A stretch of DNA of 64,000 nucleotides from Gammaproteobacteria bacterium (GTDB taxonomy: Bacteria; Pseudomonadota; Gammaproteobacteria; JAUIAT01), in the NCBI GenBank assembly GCA_030425295.1, contig JAUIAT010000008.1:26102-90101 (forward strand), read 5' to 3'. Numbering within the stretch: position 1 is the stretch's first letter; every line of letters begins with the position of its first letter. Below are positions 50,848 to 60,738 of this stretch, piece by piece. The translations under genes were made by a program, and so were the position numbers. Under the pieces are notes generated by a model. The model saw nothing but the letters and a program-made list of their open reading frames with translations, did no database searches and was not told the origin of the DNA.

Positions 50848-52434
50848 GCTGAATTTTTCTATGAGCTGTCTGGTAGGGTCTGTCTTATCTAGTCTCAGTA
50901 ACTCATTTTTATCTTTTAATGCTGGTAAGAGTTCTTGAGCTATAGCTTTGCCGAGCTCGACTCCCCATTGATCAAACGCATTAATATCCCAGATTACACT
51001 TTGTACAAAGGCTCTATGCTCATATAGTGCTATCAGTGACCCTAGGGCTCTAGGGGTTACCTTAGGAAAAGCAATTATTGTGGAAGGTCTGTTTCCGGGG
51101 TAGCTTCGATAGGGCTCGCTATATGGACTTTTTTGGCCTTCCATTAAAGCTTGAGATTGAGCAATAGCGCTAGCAAGAGATAAATGCTTGTGTCGTTCGG
51201 GTGTTTTTACATTAGGTTGAAGTGGGACAATAAAATCAATGGGAGACCATTGCTTCCCTTGGTGTAAAAGCTGGAAAAATGCATGCTGAGCATTGGGGCC
51301 GACTTCTCCCCAAATTATTGCTCCAGTTTCGTAGTCTGCTGAAAGATTTTGATTTGTTACAGATTTTCCTAAACTCTCCATGAAGAGTTGTTGTAGAAAA
51401 GATGGAAACGTTTTGAGCGAATTTGAGTAAGGAACGATTGCCAAGTTATTAATTTTCATGAAATTAATATACCAAATATCAATTAGTCCTAGCATGACAG
51501 GAGCATTTCTTTCAAACTTTTCAGTTCTAAAGTGATGGTCCATCTCATGGGCGCCTTGTAAAAGTTCCTTAAAATTATCCATGCCAATAGCCATGGCAAT
51601 TGATATTCCTACTGGAGACCATAGTGAAAATCTTCCTCCAACCCAGTTCCACATAGGTAGTTGGTTGTCTTCAAGAATGCCAAATTCGCTCATTAAATCT
51701 TTGTTTGCAGATACACCAATAAAGTTATGCTGCCAATCGTAAGAGTAGTCGGAATTTTCTAGAATCCAATCTTTTGCACTTTCTGCATTGGTTATGGTTT
51801 CCAGTGTGTTGAAACTTTTTGAGACTACCACAAACAGAGTGGTTTCTGGATTTAACGATTCTAAGAGCTGCGTTAGTTCTTCGCCATCTGCGGAAGAAGC
51901 AAAGTGGCTTTTGATGGTGGTTGATTTGAAGTGTTTTAAAGCATTTGTGATCATTTCTGGCCCTAAGTGGGAGCCACCGACCCCTATATTTACAATGTCA
52001 GTAAAAGGTTTTCCAGAATAGCCAACTAGTCTTTGACTTTGAAGCTCATCACAAAGATAGCTCATTTTATCAAGTGCTGCATTCACTTGAGGCATTATAT
52101 CTTCACCATCAACAATTAAAGGGTTTTTAGTCGTATTTCTAAGTGCTGTATGCAAAGCTGCTCGGTGCTCGGTAAGGTTGATTTTATCTCCAGAAAATAA
52201 CCTTTCTATGGCAGTGTTTAGTTGCCTGCTTTCTGCAAGATTTAATAGCTGGATTTTAATTTCGTCAGTAATTAGATTGCGTGAGTAATCAATTACTAGC
52301 TCACAGGTTTCAATGCAATTTTTATTGAATCTTTTAGGGTCTGTTTCAAAAAGGTTAGCAAGGTCTAAATTTTTGACCATCTTACTTTGGTACTCTAGTG
52401 CTTGCCAAGCGGCTAAGTGAGTAATTGATTGCAT
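50845..52434 (-). CDS. pgi: Glucose-6-phosphate isomerase
   Basis: Interconverts glucose-6-phosphate and fructose-6-phosphate in glycolysis. GKPFTDIVNIGVGGSHLGPEM, VVSKSFNTLETITNA, DNQLPMWNWVGGRFSLWSPVG, AIIWGEVGPNAQHAFFQLLHQG and the C-terminal DQWGVELGK are conserved. 529 aa against 549 in E. coli; both ends align well. The stop TAG is part of a family A element. Confidence 0.97.
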   Translation of the reverse strand: MQSITHLAAWQALEYQSKMVKNLDLANLFETDPKRFNKNCIETCELVIDYSRNLITDEIKIQLLNLAESRQLNTAIERLFSGDKINLTEHRAALHTALRNTTKNPLIVDGEDIMPQVNAALDKMSYLCDELQSQRLVGYSGKPFTDIVNIGVGGSHLGPEMITNALKHFKSTTIKSHFASSADGEELTQLLESLNPETTLFVVVSKSFNTLETITNAESAKDWILENSDYSYDWQHNFIGVSANKDLMSEFGILEDNQLPMWNWVGGRFSLWSPVGISIAMAIGMDNFKELLQGAHEMDHHFRTEKFERNAPVMLGLIDIWYINFMKINNLAIVPYSNSLKTFPSFLQQLFMESLGKSVTNQNLSADYETGAIIWGEVGPNAQHAFFQLLHQGKQWSPIDFIVPLQPNVKTPERHKHLSLASAIAQSQALMEGQKSPYSEPYRSYPGNRPSTIIAFPKVTPRALGSLIALYEHRAFVQSVIWDINAFDQWGVELGKAIAQELLPALKDKNELLRLDKTDPTRQLIEKFS

Positions 52435-52512
52435 TTTTTTCCCTTAGAAATATATCTTTAGAGAAATTTTACAGTGCCTTAGGTCTTTATAGCAAATTTC
52501 TATTTGTATTTT

Positions 52513-52601
52513 CATCAGCTCCCGCTCGATTATGAAACCCCTAGATTTGGCACATTTTTGAGAGTTTTCTTAAATTGTACAATTCCTAGCGGGAACTACT
52601 G
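52513..52601. mobile_element. Family B element (89 bp) inserted at the end of the RAP-like gene
   Basis: Ends CATCAGCTCCCGCTCG and reversed CAGTAGTTCCCGCTAG; identical 9-bp flanks TTGTATTTT at 52504-52512 and 52602-52610. The element supplies the last codons (SSSR) and stop of the gene at 52586. Confidence 0.78.
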
Positions 52602-53242
52602 TTGTATTTTGGTTGTTCCATCTCTGTAGCTGCATTTACCGTAGGAGTTTGTTGTCCAGCTTGGGTATTACTACTAAATAGAGAGTAACGATTTGGTAAT
52701 GTTGCCTGTTCATCACCTGTATTTTCGGCAAGCACTGCAGCCGGTATATATTTTTTAAGAGAACTCAATACTTCAATGCTAGCTTTGCCGTCAACTTCAT
52801 GCTTTGGAATATGCACTACTTGGTGTGGATCGTTGCCATGCTCAACCCAGTCTGATATCCATTTTTGGTTTTGAGTGGCAAATTTGGGGTCAATTTTGAT
52901 TAAAATATTGTGCGGCTCGACTAGGTAGTCAAACGAAAAGCCTTTTACAAAAGGGTGAGCTTTGATGCACTCGTCGCCAAATAGATCTTTCAGCGCGCGC
53001 TCCACATTTGAGTACTGTTGTAGCCACGTATTTTTTTGCATTAGGGCTGATTGGCATGCCTGAGATCCCATCTCTAGTTTGGCTTTTAACGCTGGGTCAG
53101 TTATTTTCTTATCCCAGTAGTCGATAATGAGAGGGAGTCTTTTTAGGGTGGAATCCGGAAGGGCTTGGTTGCTATTGGCAAGCTGGTTTAGTAGTGCTTC
53201 TATTGCGTGAATAATTTGTTGATTATTCTGTGGGTTACTCAT
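52586..53242 (-). CDS. RAP-domain-like protein, second gene of an OPR/RAP pair
   Basis: A 218-aa protein. Residues about 105-170 resemble a RAP domain: FSFDYLVEPHNILIKIDPK, then HQVVHIPKHEV and VLSSLKKYIP (pattern DxxxxxxxIxIxxD...HxVVxIPxxE...LxxLxxyL). RAP domains bind RNA and are common in apicomplexan and organellar proteins. The N-terminal half is helical. ATG overlaps the upstream stop as TAATG. The last four residues and the stop come from a family B element. Domain assignment is by pattern only. Confidence 0.6.
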   Translation of the reverse strand: MSNPQNNQQIIHAIEALLNQLANSNQALPDSTLKRLPLIIDYWDKKITDPALKAKLEMGSQACQSALMQKNTWLQQYSNVERALKDLFGDECIKAHPFVKGFSFDYLVEPHNILIKIDPKFATQNQKWISDWVEHGNDPHQVVHIPKHEVDGKASIEVLSSLKKYIPAAVLAENTGDEQATLPNRYSLFSSNTQAGQQTPTVNAATEMEQPKYNSSSR

Positions 53243-54021
53243 TACCTGTTTGCCCTCATTTCAGTATTCAAATGATATAAAGTTAGACCCCAAAGGCCAT
53301 TTACAAGATCGGTGTGTTGTTTTTCTCTGCCTTCAATATTTTCGCTCATTAACAATGCTAATTGGCTTAGCAAAGTTGGCTCCATTTCAATTTTGCAGCC
53401 TGTTGTAGCAATTAAACCAAGTGCTTCTACAAAAGATGATATTGAAAAAGTTAGCTTTGGATTGCTCGAGCTATGTTTTATTAATTGCTCCCCTAACTTT
53501 GTTAGGTTTTCTTTGCTTAATTCAAATTTAAAACCATTGCGTGCCATTTGGCTGAGGCCAAATGAGGCGTTTGCGATTGATTGACTAGGGTTATCGTTTG
53601 ATTCTTCAGATGCTTTAATGAGTGTTTCAATTAAACCTTCAATGGATTTAGGAAGTGCGGCGTTTGGTGCATCTTGAATATAACCAGGCTTTAGTCTACC
53701 AAGCTGTAAAAAAATTTGCGCGATATGAATTTTATCTGTGATAGCGTTGTAATGGTAGTTTATTAAAGAGACTAGATGAGTAATTACTCTATCAAAATCT
53801 GCTGGTAGTTGATTATGGTTTAGGTGGTTATTGTCCTTAAGGTTTTGTTGTAGAATGCGAAGGCAGTGAGCTAGAACGTTGCCAGGATTTTGTTTGGATT
53901 GATGAAATTTAAATGATGGTAACATATAAAGATCAGCCAGAGTAAATTCTGGTAATTTTGAATATAGCTCTAACAGGCCACGCACTGAGTGACTAGCCTT
54001 ATATTCGAATAATTTGTGCAT
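53242..54021 (-). CDS. OPR/FAST-type helical repeat protein, first gene of the pair
   Basis: A 259-aa helical protein with several repeats of the form found in octotricopeptide/FAST proteins: VITHLVSLINYHYN, SIANASFGLSQMARNGFKF, SSFVEALGLIATTGCKI, LVNGLWGLTLYHLN. Such arrays bind RNA and usually precede a RAP domain in one chain; here the RAP-like part is a separate, coupled gene. No signal peptide. These proteins are rare in bacteria outside some intracellular lineages. Function unknown; an organelle-RNA-directed effector is one possibility. Confidence 0.6.
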   Translation of the reverse strand: MHKLFEYKASHSVRGLLELYSKLPEFTLADLYMLPSFKFHQSKQNPGNVLAHCLRILQQNLKDNNHLNHNQLPADFDRVITHLVSLINYHYNAITDKIHIAQIFLQLGRLKPGYIQDAPNAALPKSIEGLIETLIKASEESNDNPSQSIANASFGLSQMARNGFKFELSKENLTKLGEQLIKHSSSNPKLTFSISSFVEALGLIATTGCKIEMEPTLLSQLALLMSENIEGREKQHTDLVNGLWGLTLYHLNTEMRANR

Positions 54022-54154
54022 CCTTTCACCTTATTCGCCTGTACTTACGAGTACGTTCTTACAAGTCATACACTACGAATATAGCATGTTTTTTTGTGAA
54101 TTGACTAGGGGGGGGAGAATTAAATGAAGCGGATGTAAATGTGTATAAAAAACC

Positions 54155-54314
54155 TAGGGCCTTTTGACAATTCATGTTGTAGAGCGAAAACACTAAGAAT
54201 TTAGTGAAAATTTGTTCTTTAATGTGGCGAATAGTTTAGCTATTTAACAAATTAAAGGGCAAATTTTTACAAATTATCTGGATTTGCAGCTGTAAGATGA
54301 ATTGTCAACAGGCC

Positions 54315-54317
<3 letters not shown>
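54155..54317. repeat. Family A element (163 bp) ending in the obgE stop codon
   Basis: TAGGGCCTTTTGACAATTC and the inverted GAATTGTCAACAGGCCCTA, with inner TTTGCAGCTGTAAGAT. The right TA is part of the obgE TAG stop. Interior about 120 bp is AT-rich without a gene. Confidence 0.75.
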
Positions 54318-55373
<1,056 letters not shown>

Positions 55374-55480
55374 TTAAAAAAGTGCAATGGATTTTTGAAG
55401 TTCTAGTTATAGTTAGCAATTGTTGCTACAGCTATAATGGGAGCTGTTAGTAGGTTTTAGATGAGTAGTTTTTGGTTTTT

Positions 55481-56335
55481 TTAAAGAATTACCAGATGGA
55501 AAAACCTCTCAATTATGCTCTGTCCATAGAGGAACATTATAGTTCCTCCGAATATTAAAAATGGGCCAAAAGGAATAGGCTTGCTAAATTCGGTTTTATT
55601 AATAGCAATGAGAGTTAAGCCTATAATAGAGGCTGTGAAACTAGCAATAAAAATAATAAAAGGCAAAGGAGTTACGCCAAGCCATGCACCAAAAAGTGCT
55701 GTTAGCTTAAAGTCTCCATGCCCCATTCCTTGAATGCCACGTAAGTAATAAAATCCTGTGGCAATTAGCCAAAGACTCACATAACCAGCAAATGCACCGT
55801 ATATTGACCAGATAGTTGGTGTGAAAATATTATGAGTGTTAATTAGTAGGCCAATCCACATGAAGCTCAATACTATCGGATCTGGAAGAAGTTTGTGGTC
55901 AAGGTCGATAAAAAATAAAGGAATTAATCCCCACAGTAGTAACACAGTGGCATACCCTTTGATATTCAATCCAAAGTGGGCTATGGCAAGTAAGCTAAGT
56001 GTTGCGGTTAATACTTCAATAAATGGGTATCGAGGTGATATTTTCGTTTGACAGAAAGCACATTTGCCTCTGAGAAATAAATAGCTTAAAACTGGTATGT
56101 TGTATCGATAAGGTATTTGGTGATGACATTGTGGGCAGTGTGATCGAGGGAACGCGATATTGAAACTTTCTTGTTTATCTGTTTCTTTTTTTTGTTTGAG
56201 AAAAACTTCGCATTCATGTTTCCATTCTGAGTACATCATTTTAGGTAAACGATAAATTACAACATTTAAAAAGCTGCCAATAATTAGCCCAAAAACACCA
56301 ATAAACGAATAAACAAGAATTAAGTAATAGTCCAT
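55481..56335 (-). CDS. pilD: Prepilin peptidase PilD
   Basis: Inner-membrane aspartic peptidase that cleaves and methylates type IV prepilins. GSFLNVVIYRLP start, the zinc-type CPQCHHQIPYRYNIPVLSYL...CAFCQTKISPRYP (two CxxC), and catalytic IDLDHKLLPD and GMGHGDFKL Asp residues are all present. 284 aa from ATG 56335, which overlaps the pilC stop as TAATG. Last gene of the minimal pilus operon. Confidence 0.93.
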   Translation of the reverse strand: MDYYLILVYSFIGVFGLIIGSFLNVVIYRLPKMMYSEWKHECEVFLKQKKETDKQESFNIAFPRSHCPQCHHQIPYRYNIPVLSYLFLRGKCAFCQTKISPRYPFIEVLTATLSLLAIAHFGLNIKGYATVLLLWGLIPLFFIDLDHKLLPDPIVLSFMWIGLLINTHNIFTPTIWSIYGAFAGYVSLWLIATGFYYLRGIQGMGHGDFKLTALFGAWLGVTPLPFIIFIASFTASIIGLTLIAINKTEFSKPIPFGPFLIFGGTIMFLYGQSIIERFFHLVIL

Positions 56336-57339
56336 TATATTGCATTTCCTAAGTTGAAAATTGGCAGGTATAGTCCAAGCATGATGCTGCCTATAACTCC
56401 TCCCAGTATAACGATAAAGGTAGGCTCCAGCAATTGTTGGCAAGTTTGCATGGAGGCTCTAATTTCCATTGAAAGCTGTTTGCTGATGCTTTCAAGCATA
56501 TCGGGGAGTGTGCCGTTATGTTCGGCAATAGCTATTAGTGATTTTATCTTTGGGTTAAAAAGGTTGGTTTGCTCTAGTGAGCTTGAAATAGTTTCACCTT
56601 TCGATATTAAATTTATTAGTATTTTTAAATCATTTTGTGTGGATATGGATCTTGTTAAGCCTTGTAAGCATTTAATTGCTTCAGTGATCTGGATGCCAGA
56701 TTTTATGAGAATGGCAAGATTCTGAGTTATAAGTAGAGAATTTTTCCTACTAAATATGTCGTATATTAAGGGTACTTTTAGTGCTAATTTAAATAAAAAT
56801 TCTTTTACTTTTTTTGTTGTTACAAGAAGAACTATTCCAGAAACTATAAATATTGTATCAATTAAAATTAGTGGGTGAGGATTTCTAAAAAAATCTGAAA
56901 TTTGTAGTAAGAATTTTGTATATTGTGGGATCGATTTCCCCATTTGAATAAATAAATTACCAAACTGTGGTACAACCCAAATAATCATGAAAATACTAAT
57001 TATTATACCAATACTTAAGGTTATTAGCGGATAGGTAATTGCACGTTTGAATTCATTGAAAAGTTCAATTTTAAAATTTAGCCTTTGAATAATTTGTTGA
57101 ACTGCCAGCTCTAGACTACCTGACTGTTCGCCATTTTTAATTAGTGAGATTGTAACAGGGTCGCTATGCTTGTTATTAATTATTATTGCATTTGACAAAG
57201 GTATGCCATCTTTGATTAATTTATATAATTGTATTTCATCCATGATTTGCAAAGCTTCTGCAAGATTTATATTTGTTGAGTACAGAGTGTAAAGTTTTTG
57301 ATAAAAAATTAGTTCAGACTTTAAATTTTTAATTCCCAC
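56335..57339 (-). CDS. pilC: Type IV pilus inner-membrane platform protein PilC-like
   Basis: A T2SSF-family protein with two repeats of the domain (LIKNGEQSGSLELAVQQIIQRL; IAIAEHNGTLPDMLESISKQL) and three membrane spans (about residues 105-130, 155-175, 305-330). 334 aa, about 70 shorter than usual PilC, missing the N-terminal leader region. GTG start inside the pilB stop region, with AAGGA 8 bp upstream. Confidence 0.87.
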   Translation of the reverse strand: MGIKNLKSELIFYQKLYTLYSTNINLAEALQIMDEIQLYKLIKDGIPLSNAIIINNKHSDPVTISLIKNGEQSGSLELAVQQIIQRLNFKIELFNEFKRAITYPLITLSIGIIISIFMIIWVVPQFGNLFIQMGKSIPQYTKFLLQISDFFRNPHPLILIDTIFIVSGIVLLVTTKKVKEFLFKLALKVPLIYDIFSRKNSLLITQNLAILIKSGIQITEAIKCLQGLTRSISTQNDLKILINLISKGETISSSLEQTNLFNPKIKSLIAIAEHNGTLPDMLESISKQLSMEIRASMQTCQQLLEPTFIVILGGVIGSIMLGLYLPIFNLGNAI

Positions 57340-58201
57340 AGAATAAATCCTTATCCTTTGCGATTGTAAATTTAGCTGTTGTTTGATTGTTAGTTTTCAG
57401 TAATGTTTGCGATATAACTAAGTTTACTGAACACTTAAAATCTATCTTATTAATGCCTAATCCTTTTAAGCGAATTGCAGTGTCTGCAATTGATTTGCAG
57501 TGTAAAGTGGCAAGAACAAGGTGGCCTGTTAAAGATGCTTTTATAGCCGTGTCAGCTGTTTCGGCATCACGAATTTCTCCAATCATAATTATGTCAGGAT
57601 CTTGGCGCATAAATGCGCGTAAGGCTCGCGCAAAGGTTAGATCCACTTTAGAGTTAACATTTACTTGATTAATTCCTGGGATATCAACTTCGATAGGGTC
57701 TTCAATGCTTAATATATTTTTATTAAGACCTTCTAGCTCCTTCAATATGGCGTAGAGGGTAGTGGTTTTTCCCGAGCCAGTTGGACCGGTTATTAGTATT
57801 AATCCTTGGGGTTTATTCATTGCTTTACGTACATTGTCTAGTTGTTGAGTTGTCATTCCAATCTCATCAAGTTGTAATAATTTATCAGCAGCTCCCAGTA
57901 TTCTTATAACAAGTCTTTCCTCTCCTCCGCAGGGGCAGGTGCTTATGCGACAGTTAATTTCAGAGTCTCCTAACTTAACTTTTAATTTGCCATCAAGTGG
58001 TAATCTGTTTTCAATTGAGTTTATACCGCACCTGACTTTTGCTTGAGCTATTAGCTTTATGCCTTCATGTTTTGATAAGTTTGATCCCTTACTTAACTTT
58101 CCATTTATGCGTAATCGAGATCTAAAATTGCCAGAATATGGCTCGATATGGAGGTCTGATGCTCCAAGGTTTGATGCGTTTTTTATGATGGTATCAATCA
58201 T
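57329..58201 (-). CDS. pilB: Reduced type IV pilus assembly ATPase PilB-like
   Basis: A GspE/PilB ATPase of only 290 aa (usual 560-570). It keeps SDLHIEP, the N2 domain, Walker A GPTGSGKTTTLYA, Asp box, Walker B DPDIIMIGEIRDAETAD and the His box TGHLVLATLHCKS. Missing are the N-terminal MshEN domains and the C-terminal region with the tetracysteine zinc site; the usual QRLVRxLC reads SQTLLKTNN. Upstream sequence to the pilin stop is only 12 bp, so the N-terminus is truly absent here. Confidence 0.85.
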   Translation of the reverse strand: MIDTIIKNASNLGASDLHIEPYSGNFRSRLRINGKLSKGSNLSKHEGIKLIAQAKVRCGINSIENRLPLDGKLKVKLGDSEINCRISTCPCGGEERLVIRILGAADKLLQLDEIGMTTQQLDNVRKAMNKPQGLILITGPTGSGKTTTLYAILKELEGLNKNILSIEDPIEVDIPGINQVNVNSKVDLTFARALRAFMRQDPDIIMIGEIRDAETADTAIKASLTGHLVLATLHCKSIADTAIRLKGLGINKIDFKCSVNLVISQTLLKTNNQTTAKFTIAKDKDLFCGN

Positions 58202-58213
58202 TATGTGTTTTCT

Positions 58214-58639
58214 TTAAATATAACCCTTGTCTTTTGCTGATCCAGATGTCGTCCAAGTTAATCCATATGCAGAGATGGAAGGCGTCAAAACATAGTTATC
58301 GCTGGGTTTGATTCCATATTTAGAGTTTGGGGATATGTAAATTGTGCCAGATTTAACTTCTACTTTATTTACCAGGCTGTTTTTTGCGCCCCTGATCCTA
58401 GGAGGAATTCCATATTTGCCTGTGATGCAGGGCGTTAGGTTTGAGTTAATTTGAAAGCATTCTTCAACCCCAATTTTATATGGAGCTGCAGCCATAACTA
58501 TTTCACTATAATGAGCTCTTTTTACGTAATGTTGATAGTTTGGAGCTGCCATTGAAATTAATATTCCAATTATTGCAAGAGTTATTAAAAGCTCGATTAA
58601 AGAAAAACCGTAATTTGTATAAATACTTACTGCTTTCAA
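58214..58639 (-). CDS. pilA: Type IV pilin-like protein
   Basis: A 141-aa prepilin: an 11-residue leader ending in Gly, then FSLIELLITLAIIGILISMAAPNY with Glu at position 5 of the mature protein, the standard N-methylation and assembly helix. The C-terminal part has a Cys pair (ECF...PCI). TTG start with AAAAAGGA 8 bp upstream; no better start exists. First gene of the pilA-pilB-pilC-pilD run, so it is likely the substrate of PilD here. Confidence 0.88.
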   Translation of the reverse strand: MKAVSIYTNYGFSLIELLITLAIIGILISMAAPNYQHYVKRAHYSEIVMAAAPYKIGVEECFQINSNLTPCITGKYGIPPRIRGAKNSLVNKVEVKSGTIYISPNSKYGIKPSDNYVLTPSISAYGLTWTTSGSAKDKGYI

Positions 58640-58737
58640 GCTGAAATCCTTTTTCTGAGTTTTTTGAAAGTCTAATGAGTATTTTAGATTTGAACAATAC
58701 AGTATTTTTATTAGATGGCGTAAGGGTATGCTCTGTT

Positions 58738-60075
58738 TTAAAAAAACAACCTCGTGTCCTCCTCTACAGGACTTTCTTGCTCATCATGAAGATGTTTTAG
58801 AGGTTTTATAGATATATATTTGTCTAGAATTTTTGTTTTTATTTCCTCTATGCTATTTAGTTGATTTATATTCTCATTTAACATTTTAACAAAAACATCA
58901 TTAAACAGTGATTTTGGTAGGGAGATTAAAAGTCTTAATTTATCTTCAGAAAACCATTGACTATCAATCTGTTGAAGAAAAGCAGGGTTTGTGAATTTTA
59001 AATATGTTATGGTTTTTAACTTCTGCATATGAATATTATTTTCCCATGTTTCAAAGTTATTAGGATCCATCGGTGTTTTATGCATGGGATCTAGTAAAAT
59101 CTCTTTTCCTTGGTTTTCATGAAATTCTATCCAAGCTTCAATTCCTTCTTTGCTATAAATCGTGCCAGATTCAGTGAGCACCAACCTATTGTTTAGTGTT
59201 TTTATGTTTATATCAATTGGGCAAATCACCCCATCCTCTGGGGTTGCTCCTATAAATTTCTCAAATGATATGCTACATTCTTCTAGTGCTAAAGATAATG
59301 TATTTTTTTCTTTCGTATTGTGTTCAGCGGAGTCCATTAACTTTTTTAAGGTTTCGTCAAACTTGTCGATGGCTTCTTGTTCGCCTCTTAGTATATTTTG
59401 ATTTGTTACGGAAATAAGGGTTTCCAAAACTTCAACATATTGAGGATTTGCAGTTTCGTTCATTTTGTGAAAAAAATATTCAGATGATTTTTTAATTTTT
59501 TCAGAACTTATGAGGCTTCTGAGGTATAGGGCTTCCCAAATTCTTGGCTCCATCTCTTCTGGAATTAATATTTCGTGTGGATATTTACTTCTTAAGTCAA
59601 TAATAGTTTTTAAAGATGACTCTATTAAAGTTGTTTCGTTAGTTGTTAAGGGGCGCCAACTCCAAGCCTTTAAAATATGATATCTAGCTTTTTCAAATTT
59701 TTTAATTAATATTAAGTCACTATTATTAGGGTTCATGCAGGCCTGAAAGAAATTTTGGGCAAAAGTGAGTTTTCTTTTTTTAATTTTTCTAGGGTAGCCG
59801 TTACTTCCAAACTTATTTTTACTTTTTTTGTGCATAGGGGGCGTAAATGGGTATTGCGCTCTATTAGGGGGGGGAAGGTACGTTGATTTTATAGCGCTTG
59901 TTTGGTTATTTAATATGTATTCTTCGTGGTTGGTTTGCCAATCATTTAGCCATATGATAGAGATGGCATTCATATGCTGTTTTATTTTTTTTGAGAGGGA
60001 TGCCTCTGTTTCTAACCTGGCATCGGTGGTTGCAGGAACTATATGTAATTCTGTTTCTAGTTCGCGGTACCTCAC
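58738..60075 (-). CDS. U-box domain protein with basic NLS-like motif (E3 ligase-like)
   Basis: A 445-aa soluble protein. Residues about 281-360 match the U-box fold: DGVICPIDINIKTLNNRLVL, TESGTIYSKEGIEAWIEFH, then DPMHKTPMDP and NNIHMQKLKTI (pattern CPI...V...SGxTYxxxxIxxWI...DP...N..L..I). U-boxes recruit eukaryotic E2 ubiquitin enzymes; Legionella LubX and GobX are precedents. PRKIKKRKL near residue 95 looks like a nuclear signal. GTG start with GAGG 6 bp upstream. The rest is helical and unrecognised. Confidence 0.72.
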   Translation of the reverse strand: MRYRELETELHIVPATTDARLETEASLSKKIKQHMNAISIIWLNDWQTNHEEYILNNQTSAIKSTYLPPPNRAQYPFTPPMHKKSKNKFGSNGYPRKIKKRKLTFAQNFFQACMNPNNSDLILIKKFEKARYHILKAWSWRPLTTNETTLIESSLKTIIDLRSKYPHEILIPEEMEPRIWEALYLRSLISSEKIKKSSEYFFHKMNETANPQYVEVLETLISVTNQNILRGEQEAIDKFDETLKKLMDSAEHNTKEKNTLSLALEECSISFEKFIGATPEDGVICPIDINIKTLNNRLVLTESGTIYSKEGIEAWIEFHENQGKEILLDPMHKTPMDPNNFETWENNIHMQKLKTITYLKFTNPAFLQQIDSQWFSEDKLRLLISLPKSLFNDVFVKMLNENINQLNSIEEIKTKILDKYISIKPLKHLHDEQESPVEEDTRLFF

Positions 60076-60143
60076 TTTAAACCTCGTGTGCTAATGTTTT
60101 TCTTACTGTTAGAAAACATTAGCACAAGAAGTTTGGAGGGGTC

Positions 60144-60216
60144 TAGACCCTGTTGACAATTCGTCTTATGGCCGTAAATGCAGATGATCTGTAATACGAA
60201 TTACCATCAGACCCTA
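60144..60216. repeat. Family A element (73 bp) forming a stop codon
   Basis: TAGACCCTGTTGACAATTCG and the inverted CGAATTACCATCAGACCCTA. The right TA is part of the TAG stop of the membrane protein at 60214. Confidence 0.65.
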
Positions 60217-60738
60217 GCCTATTTCATTTAATTCTGTAGATGGAAGTTTATAAAAAAGATTTAAACAGCATAAAAGCTTGCCGACGAAAAGTCCTGTGCA
60301 TATTCCAGATGTTGCAAGCAGTGCAAACTCAAACGTTGTTTGCCTAGCAAGTTCTGGATCCACCGCAAGCTCATAACCAAAGAAGTATTTTGTTGTGAAA
60401 ATTATCAAAATATAAATTAAGGTCGTCCAGGTGCCTTCAATTTCTACTAGATTTTTTTTGCGATCAACTTTAACTTTGGTATTTGTAATCTGCATCCATC
60501 CAATCAATGTTCCAAATAAGATTGATCCGCTCCAAATAGATAATGAAAAAATATCAATAGTTACAGAGTTTAATAACGTATGAATTGACATGTAGACAAA
60601 AAAGGCAGGTATTATGAATAGTTTTTTTAGTGATACTACTCTGGTTTTTGAGGCTTTTATTCCTACTATTATTAGATAAATTAAAAGGGCGTATACCCAC
60701 CAAGGGGTGTTGGCAGCTGCTTGGTAGATTGCATCCAT
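60214..60738 (-). CDS. Multi-span membrane protein (DUF6622-like)
   Basis: A 174-aa integral membrane protein with about five spans. The start TPWWVYALLIYLIIVGIKASKTRVVSLKKLFIIP is typical of a small uncharacterised bacterial membrane family. GAGGAG lies 5 bp upstream of ATG. It overlaps the 3' end of the preceding gene by 58 bp and is probably coupled to it. Stop codon formed by a family A repeat. Function unknown. Confidence 0.72.
   Translation of the reverse strand: MDAIYQAAANTPWWVYALLIYLIIVGIKASKTRVVSLKKLFIIPAFFVYMSIHTLLNSVTIDIFSLSIWSGSILFGTLIGWMQITNTKVKVDRKKNLVEIEGTWTTLIYILIIFTTKYFFGYELAVDPELARQTTFEFALLATSGICTGLFVGKLLCCLNLFYKLPSTELNEIG

Noticed and set aside
52586..54021. Frameshift splitting one OPR-RAP gene
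   Set aside because: The junction is a clean TAATG stop-start overlap; I see no homopolymer slip there. Fusion in relatives would reopen this.
57329..58201. PilB as a pseudogene fragment
   Set aside because: Walker and His-box motifs are intact, the gene is coupled to pilC, and no leftover N- or C-terminal coding sequence remains beside it.
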